A DNA stretch of 64,000 nt from Endomychus coccineus (GCA_958510875.1 OY294067.1:104266010-104330009), one strand, 5' to 3'; shown: positions 22,000-34,295, counted from the first letter of the stretch. The notes: a model not told the origin generated them from the sequence alone. Numbers and translations are program-made.

Positions 22000-23260
22000 C
22001 TCCATCATGCACTAATTACCGAACGAATAATTAAGCTTATTCTCCGGACGAATAGTTTCACTCATGTTTTAAACTTTTTTTTTTGCTGGTCAGCGCGGGT
22101 TGCAAGTTCCGACAGGTTCAAACTCGTTTTATATATGTCCGGGATACTGGTTAGAGGATTAAGATGGGGCTTAACCTCCATTTCATATCAAGTATGTGGA
22201 ATTTTCGATAAACACCACCTATTATATTATCTTTATCAATATTTTATAGTTCCAATTAAAGCTATTTGTAATAAGTCATCAATCATTAAACATTAGTATT
22301 GACATGCAAATATGCAAAAACGTTGTATTATTATACATAAAAGTATATGAAATAGTACTGAATATGAAAAAACATTTCATTATAATTCCAAATCAGCAGT
22401 ATTCGATTAGAAAAAATAGTATCAGCAGACACTGAAAGGCGAAACTGCGTCAGATATTACCCAAACTATAGGTCTAGAGTCTATGGAGTTCTTCCCCTGC
22501 TTGAGATATTATATCCTTGGAAAACACCATCGATTTCGATTGGGTGAAATACGAGACTAATTAATTGGACAGAGTTCATAATTCCTGGCTGAACGAACAA
22601 ACCAACGTAGGAACACCTATAAGCAATCGTAATAAGAGTTACAAATAAAAACTGGGGCGGGTATTTTGATTTAAATTTAGATGACAATCATATTTGTCTT
22701 TTTTGAACTCATATACATAGACACGATTTGTGAAGTAACGCATCTTTGGAAAAATGAAACAACTATGTTTAATGTTTCGGGCATAAACCATCCATCATCC
22801 TACTTTTATCGCTTGTAAAGAATGCGTAGGAAATAACTTCCATTCGAGCTGACTCTCTTATAGCTTTAGGGCACAGAGGTATTTCTGTTAACGTTGCAAT
22901 ATTGGCATCACCTGCAAGGGTTATTAGCCGCTCAATATGGTATAATCCCCTTTACCAGATTCAAAACATAACCCTCATAGGGTTAAAAGTAGCTCAATAA
23001 CACCCTACAAAATATTATAGAAATTAAGTATTAGCATTATAGATATCCAATATTATTTGAACGCAATTTCTGTCATATATCGCAACAAACCGATTCTTTC
23101 AAATTAATGATGTATTTACATTTAGTGGCAATTTTAAATATTGTTCATAGAATCAGTAACTTTAGCGCGAAATCCAATCGATCACGGAATTCCAACTAAA
23201 TATTACACAAAACCTATTTGTTAAGGGAGATATACCAATTTCGATTCTAATGTATTATTA
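22000..23260. other. No recognisable gene
   Basis: The open frames are short and lack motifs; 21988-22296 includes a T-run of the kind seen in non-coding DNA. I see nothing I can name. Confidence 0.4.
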
Positions 23261-23264
23261 CAAA

Positions 23265-23500
23265 AAGCTGTGATCAATTAATCACGTGACTTCTCTCACT
23301 CGTAGGAACCGGCAATATATTGAGAATGATTAGAAACAGATGAAGATGAAGAAAGACGTTAAACTATGCGCTGTCATTACATTGAAAAATTATTTATTCG
23401 AATTGACAATATATGTGTTTTACAAGAGTCATCATTCCAAAATAGTCTAGATCGATTCATAAATGCTCAAGAATTATATAACCGTCAAAACCGTGACATT
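23265..23500. repeat. Dispersed repeat; empty-site copy for Crypton B
   Basis: The segment CTGTGATCAATTAATCACG, then CTCACTCGTAGGAACC, then GTCATTACATTGAAAAA, then ATTCGAATTGACAA recurs around Crypton B (37430-37542 plus 39424-39445) and in part at 48206-48240. Here the sequence runs on without interruption, so it gives the uninterrupted form of the Crypton B target. Confidence 0.65.
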
Positions 23501-23579
23501 TATTTGTCCCGATTACAACACTTCTCTCACACTATAATACGTATACAATATAAAAAAAAGTCTTATTATAAATAAAATT

Positions 23580-24900
23580 GATTCTCCTGAACTTAGAGTA
23601 ATATCAATTCCTATAACCAAAGAAACTCTAGTAAAAAATGGCTATACCATTGATAGAGCATATACTTTTATACAGTTCAGAAACATCAGTATGAACACAA
23701 TATGAATGGAACAAATTGTCGTTGAATATGTGAGATACCTAGTAATGTTGATAGATCAACATGAGTGAGTGCCAATAAAAATATCAAAAATGGTTCACTC
23801 ATCATTAATAAAAACGATACTAAACTATAGAATTGCATTTTGGGAAAGCACTAGAATGCATTGATACCTTATATATACCTCAGAAACAAATTTTGGAAGT
23901 TATGGCAAAAAAACATAAACCTTCACAAATCAATTATTCAATGACCTAAACATAAGACAAGTATTCATAAGAGCAACTAAAATATATGCACAAAAGAAAT
24001 AAATATAAATTTCCGCATAATCTTCAAACTAGAGCACAATACTGTAATCATTTTTTTTTATATGTCTTATTTCAGTTCAAAAATCTATAAAATATCGTCT
24101 ATAAACATCGAAGCTAACAACATTTCTAAATTCTCGGAAATTATAAATACATGGATAAAAAAAGTATAGCCTGCATCAAAATAAAATTCTTTGGTTATGA
24201 AAAATCTGCTTCATCATCAACTTGTGTAACTTAGTTAACTATGAATTATTCAATTTAGTTGGGTAACATTAAATAATAAATTTACAAATACTTAACTTCA
24301 GTTTCAAAACGGTTAGAATCAAATTTATTCGTTCTATTTTTTATTGATGTTTCAAATTGAAACGGTTGTACATACAAACAAATTATTGACTTAGGGACCA
24401 AATTTTCGAAAATACCAGATAATCATATGTCAATTTTAAAACCATTTTTTTGTATTTAAAAATTATTATTATCATTATTACTTAGTTAATTCTATAACAA
24501 AAGATTAAATTAACAAATTTTGTAAATCTTCTACTATATTATATAGTGACGAAGATTCAGTAGAAAAACATCATATATCATTAATGCTAATAACCTTTCA
24601 TGAAATGTAATCAACGCTTTGAAACCTTATGACTGAAATAAGTATGTGCTGTATGCTGCTTGTTGTTGTGTTGACCAGAAATCCCAGGCAACACAACCAT
24701 TCTTAGAAGTACCCATATAAATATCGGCTGATGACAAATTGACACAAGAATCCCATTTTAACTGACTTACAGATGTGTCGTAAATACATCCACAGAGGCT
24801 ATAATAGATAATATACAGAAAATGATACTTTAAATGACTTGTCATAATTATTGTCAATATGTATAAAAATATGAATAAGTTAAGCTTGAACAAAGTATAT
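23580..24900. other. AT-rich stretch, nothing identified
   Basis: No coding motifs, terminal repeats or RNA gene signals that I can support. Confidence 0.4.
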
Positions 24901-24919
24901 GCCATAAAAGCAACCTTTC

Positions 24920-25270
24920 AAAACAATAACCCATTCTCTTCTAAATTATAGCCTGCTAACAGAGCATTTTTTGGTCAAGACAGCAAGAAACTATTGAAAC
25001 GTCAAAACAAATATTAATTTTATTCCTACTGTAAGTGAAAACCTAGTATTGCCAACGATAGTAATACTCGTACCTACACTCCTTATTCCAAAACGATCGA
25101 ACTTGAAATGAATCTACGGGAATAATTGACATCGATTGGCAAAATATATCAATATACTATCCTTTCAGAGGTTTATATTTATAAAAATATAAAACTTTGA
25201 CAGGACCAAAACGGTGCCAGTGGTCAACATACTGGACAAAACATCCAGGAATGTGTAGTCCGTTTTTGGA
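24920..25270 (+). repeat. Mosaic of decayed repeats, including a tRNA-like head
   Basis: 24920-25010 is a worn copy of the family 2 repeat (TTCTAAATTA...GAAACGTCAAAA). 25040-25130 matches the GCCAACGATAGTAATACT part of the 478-bp unit. 25170-25260 keeps a CTGGA...TCCAG stem of the tRNA-like head but has lost both promoter boxes. Confidence 0.45.
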
Positions 25271-25582
25271 ACGATTTATTTATTTATACAACAATATAGT
25301 TCTGGCATCTCAAGATTTCACTTTTTCAATCGTGATAACTCATAGATTATTAATTCGGTAAATTCCGAATAATAAGTACTTTTAGTACTCAGCTAAAATT
25401 TTTCGAGCTTATTAGTTCATTATAAAAATATATAATTTATTAGTAGGATTCCCACAATCTGAATTTAGTCTCCTAATGACCACTACTTTTCAATATTTAC
25501 ATGTATAGATTAAATTTATATATAATAAGTTCTATAAATAAGGAACAATCAACTTTATTCATTGAAAATACTGTTAAGTACT

Positions 25583-25616
25583 GAGGGTCTTTCCGCTACC
25601 GAGTAGCCATCATCAG
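25583..25616 (-). ncRNA. Hammerhead-ribozyme-like core (family 1), 3' flank copy
   Basis: The minus strand reads CTGATGA, then TGGCTAC and GGTAGC able to pair as stem II, then GGAAAGACCCTC. The core CTGATGA is intact. The bases before it (ACT) can pair with AGT after the predicted cleavage position as the start of stem I. Activity is untested. Confidence 0.45.
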
Positions 25617-25879
25617 AGTAATCTAAATTAGAAATCAAAATGTGCCCGTCTAAATACTAATAGGGTACATAATTTACTTTATGAATTATCCTCAGCTGGA
25701 GTTGGAGCTGAATTCATTAAATTGCTTTCTCGCTTATACATTTCCATCCCTTCTTGATTACCCTGATATTTGTCATTACTGTATTTCAAGTATGATAAAC
25801 TTTCATGAGAAATGGTGTCGTTCGCCTAACGCTGATTTTTCTTTATGTGGGCAAAATATTCTTTATACCGTTAGGTTAG

Positions 25880-26405
25880 AATGTTCCTTCTAGTTTGACT
25901 CACTTAGCATTTTGAACACGACTCACAATCGAGTTTGTAAATTCCGAATTTGTCGGAATCGTAAACTTTATCAAAGGTGTTGTCTATACGGGTTGTATTG
26001 CAAATTTAGAAAATAATTTAATAACTGAAAGATGATGAGTGAAACTTTTGAAGTTTATCCAACTATTTGAAGGTAGCGGTTAATTGGTTGCGTTCCATTC
26101 TTCTTTTTTCCTTAGAAATTAAGTCACTGATCAAAGATTCATCGTAACCATTGTCCAACGTTATTTGCTGCATTTCTCAAGTTCGTTATAATATTGCTGG
26201 GCACGTTCAATAATCTATGAACAAGACTACTAAATGAAGCTTTTTTCATAATTATTTGGTTTATTTGAATCAGCAGGAGTATACCTATTACTTTTTAACT
26301 TCGTTGTTATAATATCGGTGGTTCCAACAGACGTTTGATCCATGAAAAGGGTTCTTGAATGGAGCTATTTTATAATTAATTGGTGTAACTGAATACTCAG
26401 GAGTA
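25880..26405 (-). pseudogene. Penelope-like protein, post-RT linker region
   Basis: Minus-strand frames give YSVTPINYKIAPFKNPFHG near the mariner junction and, in a duplicated stretch, SLVHRLLNVPSNI followed by NLRNAANNVG. The family pattern is HPIxYKxAxFxSxIHRLLxxPL...IAxxNGY. This is the part between the reverse transcriptase palm and the GIY-YIG domain. Stops and frameshifts are frequent. Confidence 0.55.
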
Positions 26406-26407
26406 TA

Positions 26408-28244
26408 CAGGGTGTCCCACGACGTTTTGACAGTCCAATTTCTCGAAAACTGTTAATATGACATATATGAAATTTGGCAGATAGAAACAGTCGAAACTGA
26501 TGCTTATATTTATAATAAAATGACTTCCGTTTTTTCTGTCATTTCGGGTCACGTGACCTCAACATAATTTTTGTAAATGGGACAACTGGTATAATATTAC
26601 AATTTTAGATATATCATTCAAAAACAATCTCAACGATACCACACTTGTCATTATTGTATTGTGCAGGAATGATAATAAGGGCTATTTATTTTTACTAAAT
26701 TTATTAAAGCCATATTTTGCACTCAAAAATTTAGGTGGCTATGAAACAAATTACTATTGTAGCAACAACATACGTTGTTATTCAGTATTGTTAGGTGGAG
26801 TTTATTCAAGAACTGTCATTAATTATCAGTCATACTCATAATCTTGTGAAGACACTGTAATAATAAGTAAATAATGCCTTCAATTTTTACTTACGATGAA
26901 TATGTTGACATGCTACTTATTTATGGAGAATGTGGAAAAAACAAAATTCATGCTCAAGTCTTGTACACAAATCGTTTTCCTCATAGAATAACTCCAAGCA
27001 AAAATACTTTTGTCTATGTCGAACGAAAGCTAAAAGCTGGTAAAAGTCAAGTTCCTCAAAAGACCGCTCAGACTGATGACAATGTGATGAATATTTTGGC
27101 TTATCTTCAGGTAAATCCACACACCTCAATACGATTTTATAAACAAGAATTACAAATGAGTATAATTTCAATACAAAGAGTATTAAAAAAAACCAAATAC
27201 CATCCTTATAAAATACATTTAACGCAAGGTTAAGTTCCTGCAGATCCTGAAAGGAGATTAAATTTCATTGCTGAAATGTTGGTACAAAGTAATGATGACC
27301 CTCCTTTTTTAGACAAAATATTATGGAGTGATGAAAGCAGATTTCATAACAATGGTATTGTTAATCGCCATAATTGTAATTATAGTGTGCGAAACCAATT
27401 TTCGAACAATATGGGGAATCAATGTTTGGTGCAGTTTATTTAACGGTCGGTTGATTGGTCCCTATTTTTATGAAGGAACATTAACGGGGCAAAGATACTC
27501 AGATTTTCTTCAAAATACTCTACCAGAAATACTTGAAGATATTCCCTTACATGAAAGGCAAACAATGTGGTGGCAGCAAGATGGAGCATCTCCTCACTTG
27601 AACCAGTTAAAGAATAATTGATAACACATTTCGAAAAATGGATTGGTCGAAATGGTGCTATTCTATGGCCACCTCATTCTCCGGATATTACACCCTTAGA
27701 TTTCTTTCTCTGGGGTTACTTGAAAGGTTGAGTTCATGACACACTCACGAGTGATTTAGATGACTTAAAGAATAAAATAAGACAGGCATGTCGAACCGTA
27801 ACACCCGAAATGTTTGCAACATTGTGTCAAATTAGATGGTCATCAAGTTCAACATATTCTTTAATTTTTTCAATTACTTGTACTTTTTAATTCCCCATGT
27901 TACATTTTTTAATAAAATAATTTATTTTTGGTAGCTACTATTTGAAACTATACAGATGTTCATTTGATTGCCCCTATTATCATTACTGCACAATACAATG
28001 ATGAGAAGTGTGGTATCGTTGAATTTTTTTTTGAATGATATATCCAAAACTTTAATATTATACCGGTTGTCCCATTTAAAAAAATTATGTTGGGTTCACA
28101 TGACCCGAAATGACAAGAAAAACGGAAGTCATTTTATAATAAATATAAACATCAGTTTCGACTGTTTATTTCGGCCAAATTTCATATATGTCATAATAAC
28201 AGTTTTCGAGAAATTGGACTGTCAAAACGTCGTGGGACATCCTG
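26408..28244 (+). mobile_element. Tc1/mariner-class element with ~270-bp TIRs
   Basis: The ends are CAGGGTGTCCCACGACG on the left and CGTCGTGGGACATCCTG on the right, with inverted similarity continuing for about 270 bp on each side (26408-26683 and 27970-28244). TATA is present immediately outside both ends, so the target duplication is TA or possibly TATA. The interior encodes one transposase (26874 to about 27850). Removing the element joins two parts of a Penelope-like coding region. TIRs this long are unusual for mariner but known for some IS630-class elements. Confidence 0.85.
26874..27850 (+). pseudogene. Mariner-like transposase (DUF4817-type N-terminus), broken
   Basis: Residues 1-119 form an open frame beginning MPSIFTYDEYVDMLLIYGEC, the helix-turn-helix pattern I know as DUF4817 in insect mariner-like proteins. 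The frame ends in a stop after HLTQG and continues with LWSDESRF (first catalytic Asp) and VNRHNC. A frameshift leads to 27328-27621, with WWQQDGASPH (second Asp, 27580). Another one-base shift leads to WPPHSPDITPLDFFLWGYL (third Asp, 27684). The second and third Asp codons are 104 nt apart, so restoring one base gives DD34D spacing. At least one stop and two frameshifts make it inactive. It would act by cut-and-paste on the flanking TIRs. Confidence 0.8.
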
Positions 28245-28700
28245 TATACTCAATTTGAGTGACTTTTCACTATAATGTTGAATTCCAAGTGTAGACCATC
28301 TTCGAAAATTCTAATATCGACGAAAAGGAGCTGTTTCTATTTCTACAGTGAACTTAAGTGAATGAATTGGCTATTAAGCCTGTTCAAAAAGCCATATACT
28401 TTGGAATTTAATGTTGATTTCAAGAAGGTTTCAGAGAAATATTGGCCAAAAAAGAAGAAAGTGATTGCCCATTGCACATCCCCTTGTTTGTTCATAGTAG
28501 TTTTTGTTAAAAGTGATAAAATTATTCTCTATACATGAAGACGTAAGAATCACGTATTCTGTGTAGTTTATATCGAAGATATTAATATTAGAAAGCCATT
28601 TCTTCAGAATGTTCATCGACACGGGATTGGGATATTTGTGAATAATGAAACTACAACACAAGAAACGAAAGTATCACCAGGTTCAAGTTTAAACTGTTTC
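28245..28700 (-). pseudogene. Penelope-like reverse transcriptase fragment
   Basis: The minus-strand frame 28431-28661 contains HKYPNPVSMNILKKWLSN, then NNFITFNKNYYEQTRGCAMG. In Penelope-like elements this region reads LFTNIPV...ILKKWL...NxFxFNxxxYxQxxGTxMGNPLSPFLA. The catalytic palm after GCAMGN is scrambled (HFLLFWPIFL for PLSPFLANIF). Further down, in other frames, IFRKWSTLGI and VTQIEY match the region just before the insertion point. The fragment lacks its N-terminus. Confidence 0.65.
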
Positions 28701-28914
28701 AATTTACAAATAGTTCCAAATAAGTTTTTACAGACCAACTTGGTGCGGCTTGGAAGTTGCTAAAATCCAATTCCAATCTAGAAGGGATGGGAATGTATGA
28801 GCGAAAAAGTAATTTAATGAATACATATCTCCAGCTGAGGGTAATCCGTCAAATACTCTATTAATTCCAAATAGTAATTAAACAAGCACATTTTGATTTC
28901 CAATTTAGATCGCT

Positions 28915-28950
28915 CCTTTGTAGCTGAAAGGTCCTCACTCAGTACTCTAA
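28915..28950 (+). ncRNA. Degenerate hammerhead-like core, 5' flank copy
   Basis: The plus strand has GTAGCTGAAAGGTCCTC, the 3' half of the motif seen intact elsewhere. The CTGATGA half is replaced by TAGATCGCTCC. It is inverted relative to the copy at 25583-25616, matching the inverted flanks of the Penelope-like element. Confidence 0.3.
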
Positions 28951-29029
28951 CAGTATTTTCAGTGGATGAGGGTGCTTGTTTCTTATTTATCGTGTTATAA
29001 TTCAGAAACAGTGTAAACTCTTTCATAGT

Positions 29030-30285
29030 TTATTAATGATAAATTCTGATAAATTCCAATTAAAATCGGAATCTCAATATAGTTTTAATCGGAATCGTAC
29101 TGCAGTTGTGGTCGGGATCTTACTGGATTTGTAGTCGAGGTCATCAATCTTGAATTTTGTATGTATATATTGAATGATGTGTTTGATTAAATTCCAATTA
29201 CAAATCACAAATGAAAGATGTACCTGTGTTATTAGTTCGAATCAAAAAAGAAGAATTTATCTCACATAATATTAGGTTACTAGATATACTTTTTTAAAAG
29301 CCTTATTATAACTAAAATAATGTAAACAAAGGATAACATAGAAACGTAGATAAAATATCAAATATAAAAAAACTTTGTGAACACCACATAATCATGATAT
29401 CACTCAAAACATAAATTGTCGTCGTGTGAGAAGTGATTCCAAAAAATAAACATACAGCAACTGAAGCTCAGTAAATACATTTACGCGATTCAGAATATGT
29501 AAATTTAACACGCTTCACCGACTTCAATACATTTTGGCGCAGAACAATATCAGTCATTTCAAAATATAACTATAGCAAATTGTTTCCTATTCCCTTCTCA
29601 ATGTAACGCAATATGGACCCTTTCCCTTTAGGTTAGAGGCAATCGCACCGCTTGCATGTTTCGAAACGACTACTTGAAGCGGAAAATAACAATTTACTTT
29701 TATTAGGTGCTATCATCTCACCACCAGCACAAGGGATGAAATTTGTCAACTTGCTCCCAGCCTAATCAATTCCATTATATTTTCAAAGTAGATGATGTAA
29801 AATCTTGTATCGATACAGTTGGCCGCACCTGATACTTGATAATTTCTCTAATATGGAAATGGCTTGAATTGGGTAGAACAAAGTAGAAAAAAGTAGTACG
29901 CATGAGCTTACTTCACAAGAACTAATTGTATAAAAAAAAGGTGCATCGATTTTCATTGCTATCTACGTTACTCAAGTAATATGTAAAAGGCAATTGTTAA
30001 CAAAAGAAAACAAACGGTTTTGCTAAGGTCATAAGATGAATTAACTTATGTGGTGCTTTATCAAATACAATTGATTGGTACCTATCTCCCCTCCCGAAAG
30101 CAATGTTTTCTAATGAATAATGTTAAAAGGATTCCTGAACCATTGCGTATAGTGTGCTTAAATCGAATATCATTCATCATCCTTATAGATAATCTTTCCA
30201 GTATGCAAAAGAATTATACTATTGGAACTAGAAAGAGGTATGACACATAACTGTTCCGATATTGAGCATCTCATTATAAACTTTG
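29030..30285. other. No recognisable gene
   Basis: Short frames only. A few local near-repeats of AATCGGAATC occur near 29060-29095. I see nothing I can name. Confidence 0.4.
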
Positions 30286-30289
30286 GTCC

Positions 30290-30545
30290 CGTCAGATTCT
30301 TATATTTTTGTGAATATAAACCTCTGAACTGAAAGGAAAGTAGATCATTGATGAACACAATGCGATTCGATTCCCTACCATAGATCAACTTTTCATGCAC
30401 ATTCATCCGAAGAGTTCAGTCTTTTGAAGTGAGGATTTTAGGTTAGAGTAGCGTGGTGTAATTGGTAAATACCCTGGACTAGACATCCAGTAATGTGTGT
30501 TCGGAACCCGCCTAAGGTTCAATATTTCACGTTTATTCAAGTTTA
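30290..30545 (+). repeat. 478-bp family fragment with tRNA-like head
   Basis: 30290-30440 matches the CCCGTCAGATT...CCTCTGAAC...GATCATTGATGAACACAATG part of the 478-bp unit. It is followed at 30446-30518 by a plus-strand tRNA-like head with GCGTGGTGTAATTGGT (box A) and the CTGGA/TCCAG stem. Box B is degenerate (TGTTCGGAACCC). The head is in the opposite relative orientation to the preceding body, so this is a rearranged copy. Confidence 0.55.
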
Positions 30546-30599
30546 TAATTATAATCCTATGTTAAATTATCCAAGGTTTTTCATAATTCAGAAAATGTA

Positions 30600-31190
30600 T
30601 GGAACTTTGGTTGGTATATAGACTGAAAATAAAATAAAAACTCTCTTTGACGTTTCGATAATTGTTTATTATCTTTATCAAAATTGTGAATTAGTGTTTC
30701 CATGTAATTTAGAAAAGAATAGATGATTTCGATTAATGGAATGCGTCTGCAGCAGACTTGTGTTTTTAAGATCCAATTGAAAATGCAGATAACATTGGAT
30801 CGGTTGTGTGTTTTTAATGTGAAAAAAAAAAGTATAATATTAATTTTTTTTTTGATAAAGATAATAAAGTAATATCGAAAAGTCAAAAAAGAGAGTCTTC
30901 GTTTTATTTTCAGTCATATCTGAGAACCAACATACCAAGAGAACATAACATATATACATAAAATAAGACGTCTCTTTTTGACGTTCCGATAACATATTTT
31001 TACCTTCATCAAAAATTGTTATGCTTAGTGTTTCCATGTAATTCAAAAAAGAACAGATGATTCTGATTAATAAAATGCGTCTGCAGTCGACTTGTGTTTT
31101 GAAATTCAATTGAAACTCCAGAAAACTTTGGATCGGTTGTATGTGAAAGAGTATTGTATGGCTAATTATCAAATTAGTGTATTTGAAACG
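30600..31190. repeat. Three hammerhead-like family 2 repeats, two orientations
   Basis: Minus-strand copies lie at about 30610-30800 and 30960-31150, with a plus-strand partial copy at 30847-30950. The best core (30649-30680, minus) reads TGATAAA, GATAAT...ATTATC as a perfect 6-bp stem, then GAAACGTC. The second minus core (30980-31011) reads TGATGAAGG...CGGAACGTC. The frames 30581-30886 and 30840-31172 are by-products of this duplication. Confidence 0.55.
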
Positions 31191-31199
31191 GATTGAATC

Positions 31200-32900
31200 T
31201 AGCTAATTAAATACTTGAGATACTATTCTATGATTTTACAAATGTAAATAACTATGATTACTTTATGAACTAGCTATTCTATGATTTAAATTTCATTTAT
31301 ATTACTAACAAGTTTATGATTACTCTATTGAATTTAGTTTCAAAGCTGATGAAGAAAGAACATAAGAATTAACTAACTTTACTATTAACCTAGCACATAC
31401 GGGAAATGGTTATCTTATATAAATCAAATAAAGGACATCAGAACGACTAACTAACTATAAGATTAATAACGGTTGGGTAAACATATGGTTCCGGTATACA
31501 TTATCGGTAATTGCGAAGTAAATTGAAAAATTAAACTTCAAAGAAATGTAGTTTATTAATAATAACGGAAATATCTAGATTAAATTTCGAATAGAAGACG
31601 GAAAAGTATAAAAGTGAAAATCTAGAACTTCGAGAGCTCATCATAGTGTAGTTGTTTGTGATCAGTTCTGGGTGAGAATTTTCCTGTAGAATTATCAAGT
31701 AATTACCTTGTTGATATGTGACTCGATATGCTAATATCAAGAGATTTGCGAAGTAATCTTCCGAGCAAAAACTATTCATAATCTAGTAACCAATGTTCTC
31801 AATGAATTTTAGTAAATTGATTGAAACGTTATGCGTGTAGAGTTGGGAATACTGTAACGTGATTTTCATAATCTGAAATTCATAACAAAATTTCCACGTT
31901 ACGATATATGAATCATTACTTTTAAATAACAATAGAGCTGAGTAGAATCTAAATTCTCTGGTGGATTCTATGAGTTCTGTTTTTTCTTGACGTTCCAAGA
32001 CAAGGATATGAGAACAAGAAAGTTAAATAAGGGCGTCAGAACGTGGTATTTATCTTCCCAATATGTATCCCTTCTTTATGAGGTAGAAAATAGGTTGTTA
32101 ACTAAATAACAAAACAAATATATGAAAAGTTTTACAAAACCAAATGAATCTACGAAATCTGAGTTATTTAACTATTTAATTTTTAAAAAAGTAAATTTAT
32201 TATAATAAATCTGAGTAATCGATATTCCAGAACCTTCCAGAAAAGAGATCAAATTGAATTAATAATTCTACGAACCAATCAGATCTATAATTCTCCTGGT
32301 ATTGGATGTCCTTAACGGCGAGAGGGAAGGCTCCACGATCAAATGGGCAGAAGGTCGTGGGGTCCAAGAGACTCAGTAAAACCTGTGAAGTCATAAGAAA
32401 AAATGAGTATCCCTTCCAAAAACAAGTTTGTGATTATCAGAATCAAACTCAGAGAATGATTGAGGTTGGTTCTGAAATTACAGGTTCAAAAAAACAATTC
32501 TCTGAACAAATTCAAATTGTGAGATGTAAGATTAAAACTGAACAAGTAACGAGTGCACTTAAATGAAGCTCCTCGAACTTAACTAATACAAAACAATTTC
32601 AATAATTTAGTAATGTTTAACAGGTTGGTGTTCTCATGAACAAAATACGAGAAGTTATTCAAAAATTAACAAAGTCCAAAACCAATGGAGAAATGATAAA
32701 CAAATATTTAGTGTATCAAACTGACCAATCTTAAATTGTACAAAAAGAATAATCAAATATTTAAATATTATTCATCAAATACATTTAATATTGTGAATAA
32801 CCATTTAGAATGATGAATCGAATGATAAATTTGAAAGGTTGTATATGACAAACGGAAGGAAAATATTTCATCCTAAACAACAAATTAATTAGAAAATATG
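31200..32900. other. AT-rich stretch, nothing firmly identified
   Basis: The frame 32306-32566 has a weak KVVGSK resemblance to copia reverse transcriptase but does not continue as one. No terminal repeats are seen. Confidence 0.35.
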
Positions 32901-32929
32901 TTCAAAGTCTTTCCAATTACTCATGAATA

Positions 32930-34295
32930 GACATTCTGATTTCGAGTGATGTAGTGCAGCCCAAATCTTCCAAAACGTTTAAATATGTAGGTATTACGCT
33001 TCGTAGTAACTTGAAGTGGAGCACGACTAAAATACTTGTATTTTTTGTCTATACTTGATTACACCAGAAGGAAACCTATGATGTTCGAAGAACATCGTGT
33101 GAGCCAGGGGTGAAATGTTGGGAGAGAAGATCGGCATTCGAATTTTTCTAGGCAAAGAGTTGCACAACTTCGCTGTTCGATAGAAAAATGAAGTCAGTTA
33201 GGCAGAAGTTCAGCGGGTCTCGACTCGAGCTTGACAATGTAGCTTGAGCTCGTCTAGTCCACCTATCTGGAGTGTGTATTGTGTTGGGGATGTTTGCTCA
33301 CTGTGACCTAAAATATCTATTGTGTCTCCTTCTACTGCTGCGCCCTTCAGGATGTCTCAACGGCTATAGCAGTTTCTGCAACCCTGTTGATTTAAGAATG
33401 TTCAGTATGTCGGATGACTTCGCCTTAGATAAATCTCCCTCTCTATTTGGTATGCCCCAAGGCATCGTGGGTCTTACAAGGCATCGTGGGTTTACTGCGG
33501 GGACGTGGATGGAAGTTCAACTAAGAAACTTAGATACTTGGTATATACCAAACTTGAAAAAAACGTCTTTGGCCCTAAACATCTTAAAATTGTATACCAC
33601 GTTCTAGCACAAACACAACTGCTGTATGGTATTATCGCATGGAAGGGATTGCCAATTATCACATAAAGAATTCAGAACACTCCAGAAGTGGATTATTAAG
33701 ATCATTATAAATAGAAGCTATGCTTACCAAAGCGACTATATAAGGAAGCCGAACTGATGGACATGTGACAAATCTTCGCTCTGACATTGCTTGTACGTCA
33801 ACGCAAAAGTCTCAATGGGCTTAACTTATCGATCACGCACAGCTACACTTATCTTGCTTCTAAGTTATAGAGTTATACCCGGCCATTCCAAAACTCGTAA
33901 CTCTCTTACTATCTTTAAATCTAGAATTAAAAAATGGTTACTATAATTTCCTAAAGCAAAAATCCACCAGCTGATTGATATGAAAAATAATTGATTATAA
34001 TTCTTAAGTTAAGAATATGGTAAATTATATGTCTTATGTATTATTAATTATATGTGTGCATATGTATATATGTAAGTGTATATATTATTTACCACATGGA
34101 TAGAAAGACTAGAACATTAAGAATTCTGAGAAACACCTGATTATCCATTTTTTTTTCTTTTTTTTACAGGATGAGTCTTTGTCGGTCTTCATTATTTATT
34201 TACTCGAAATGATGTAAAGAACTATAACTACATCTTTGTAAAGTTTAATTGTATCATGTATGGTGAATAAATTTTATCATTTTTATTATTATTAT
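32930..34295 (+). mobile_element. Decayed LINE, C-terminal half and 3' tail
   Basis: At 32950-33020 one frame reads SSKTFKYVGITLRSNLKWST, a hallmark of LINE reverse transcriptase thumb regions. After an unrelated-looking stretch (about 33036-33518), LRNLDT...LKIVYHVLAQTQLLYGIIAWK appears across two frames (33520-33660). It is followed by LQKWIIKIIINRSYAYQSD (33680-33735) and QRKSLNGLNL (33800). The 3' end near 34262-34295 is AATAAATTTTATC followed by TTATTATTATTATAAG, the same type of tail as in the LINEs at 3756 and 11997. Many frameshifts are present. The 33036-33518 segment may itself be an insertion. Confidence 0.65.

Larger units (their letters stand above)
25540..29015 (-). mobile_element. 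Penelope-like element relic with inverted flanks, split by mariner
   Basis: Minus-strand coding pieces of one Penelope-like protein lie on both sides of a mariner insertion: reverse transcriptase at 28245-28680 and the following linker at 25880-26405. The outer regions 25550-25760 and 28770-29010 are inverted copies of each other (GGGATGG...ATTTAATGAA...CTCCAGCTGAGGGTAAT... and a hammerhead-like core). This fits the pseudo-LTR arrangement of Penelope-like elements. The 3' side also has a 105-bp tandem duplication (about 26195-26407). The GIY-YIG part is not clearly preserved. Confidence 0.65.

Noticed and set aside
24627..24905. 92-aa minus-strand frame with hydrophobic and cysteine residues
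   Set aside because: No motif, no conservation within the window, AT-driven composition.
32306..32566. 86-aa frame with GQKVVGSK resembling copia reverse transcriptase KxIGSKWVFK
   Set aside because: The similarity stops after a few residues, and no further reverse transcriptase motif follows in any frame.
33036..33518. Insertion inside the LINE relic at 33 kb
   Set aside because: LINE motifs are separated by this stretch, but I found no terminal repeats or target duplication to define an element.
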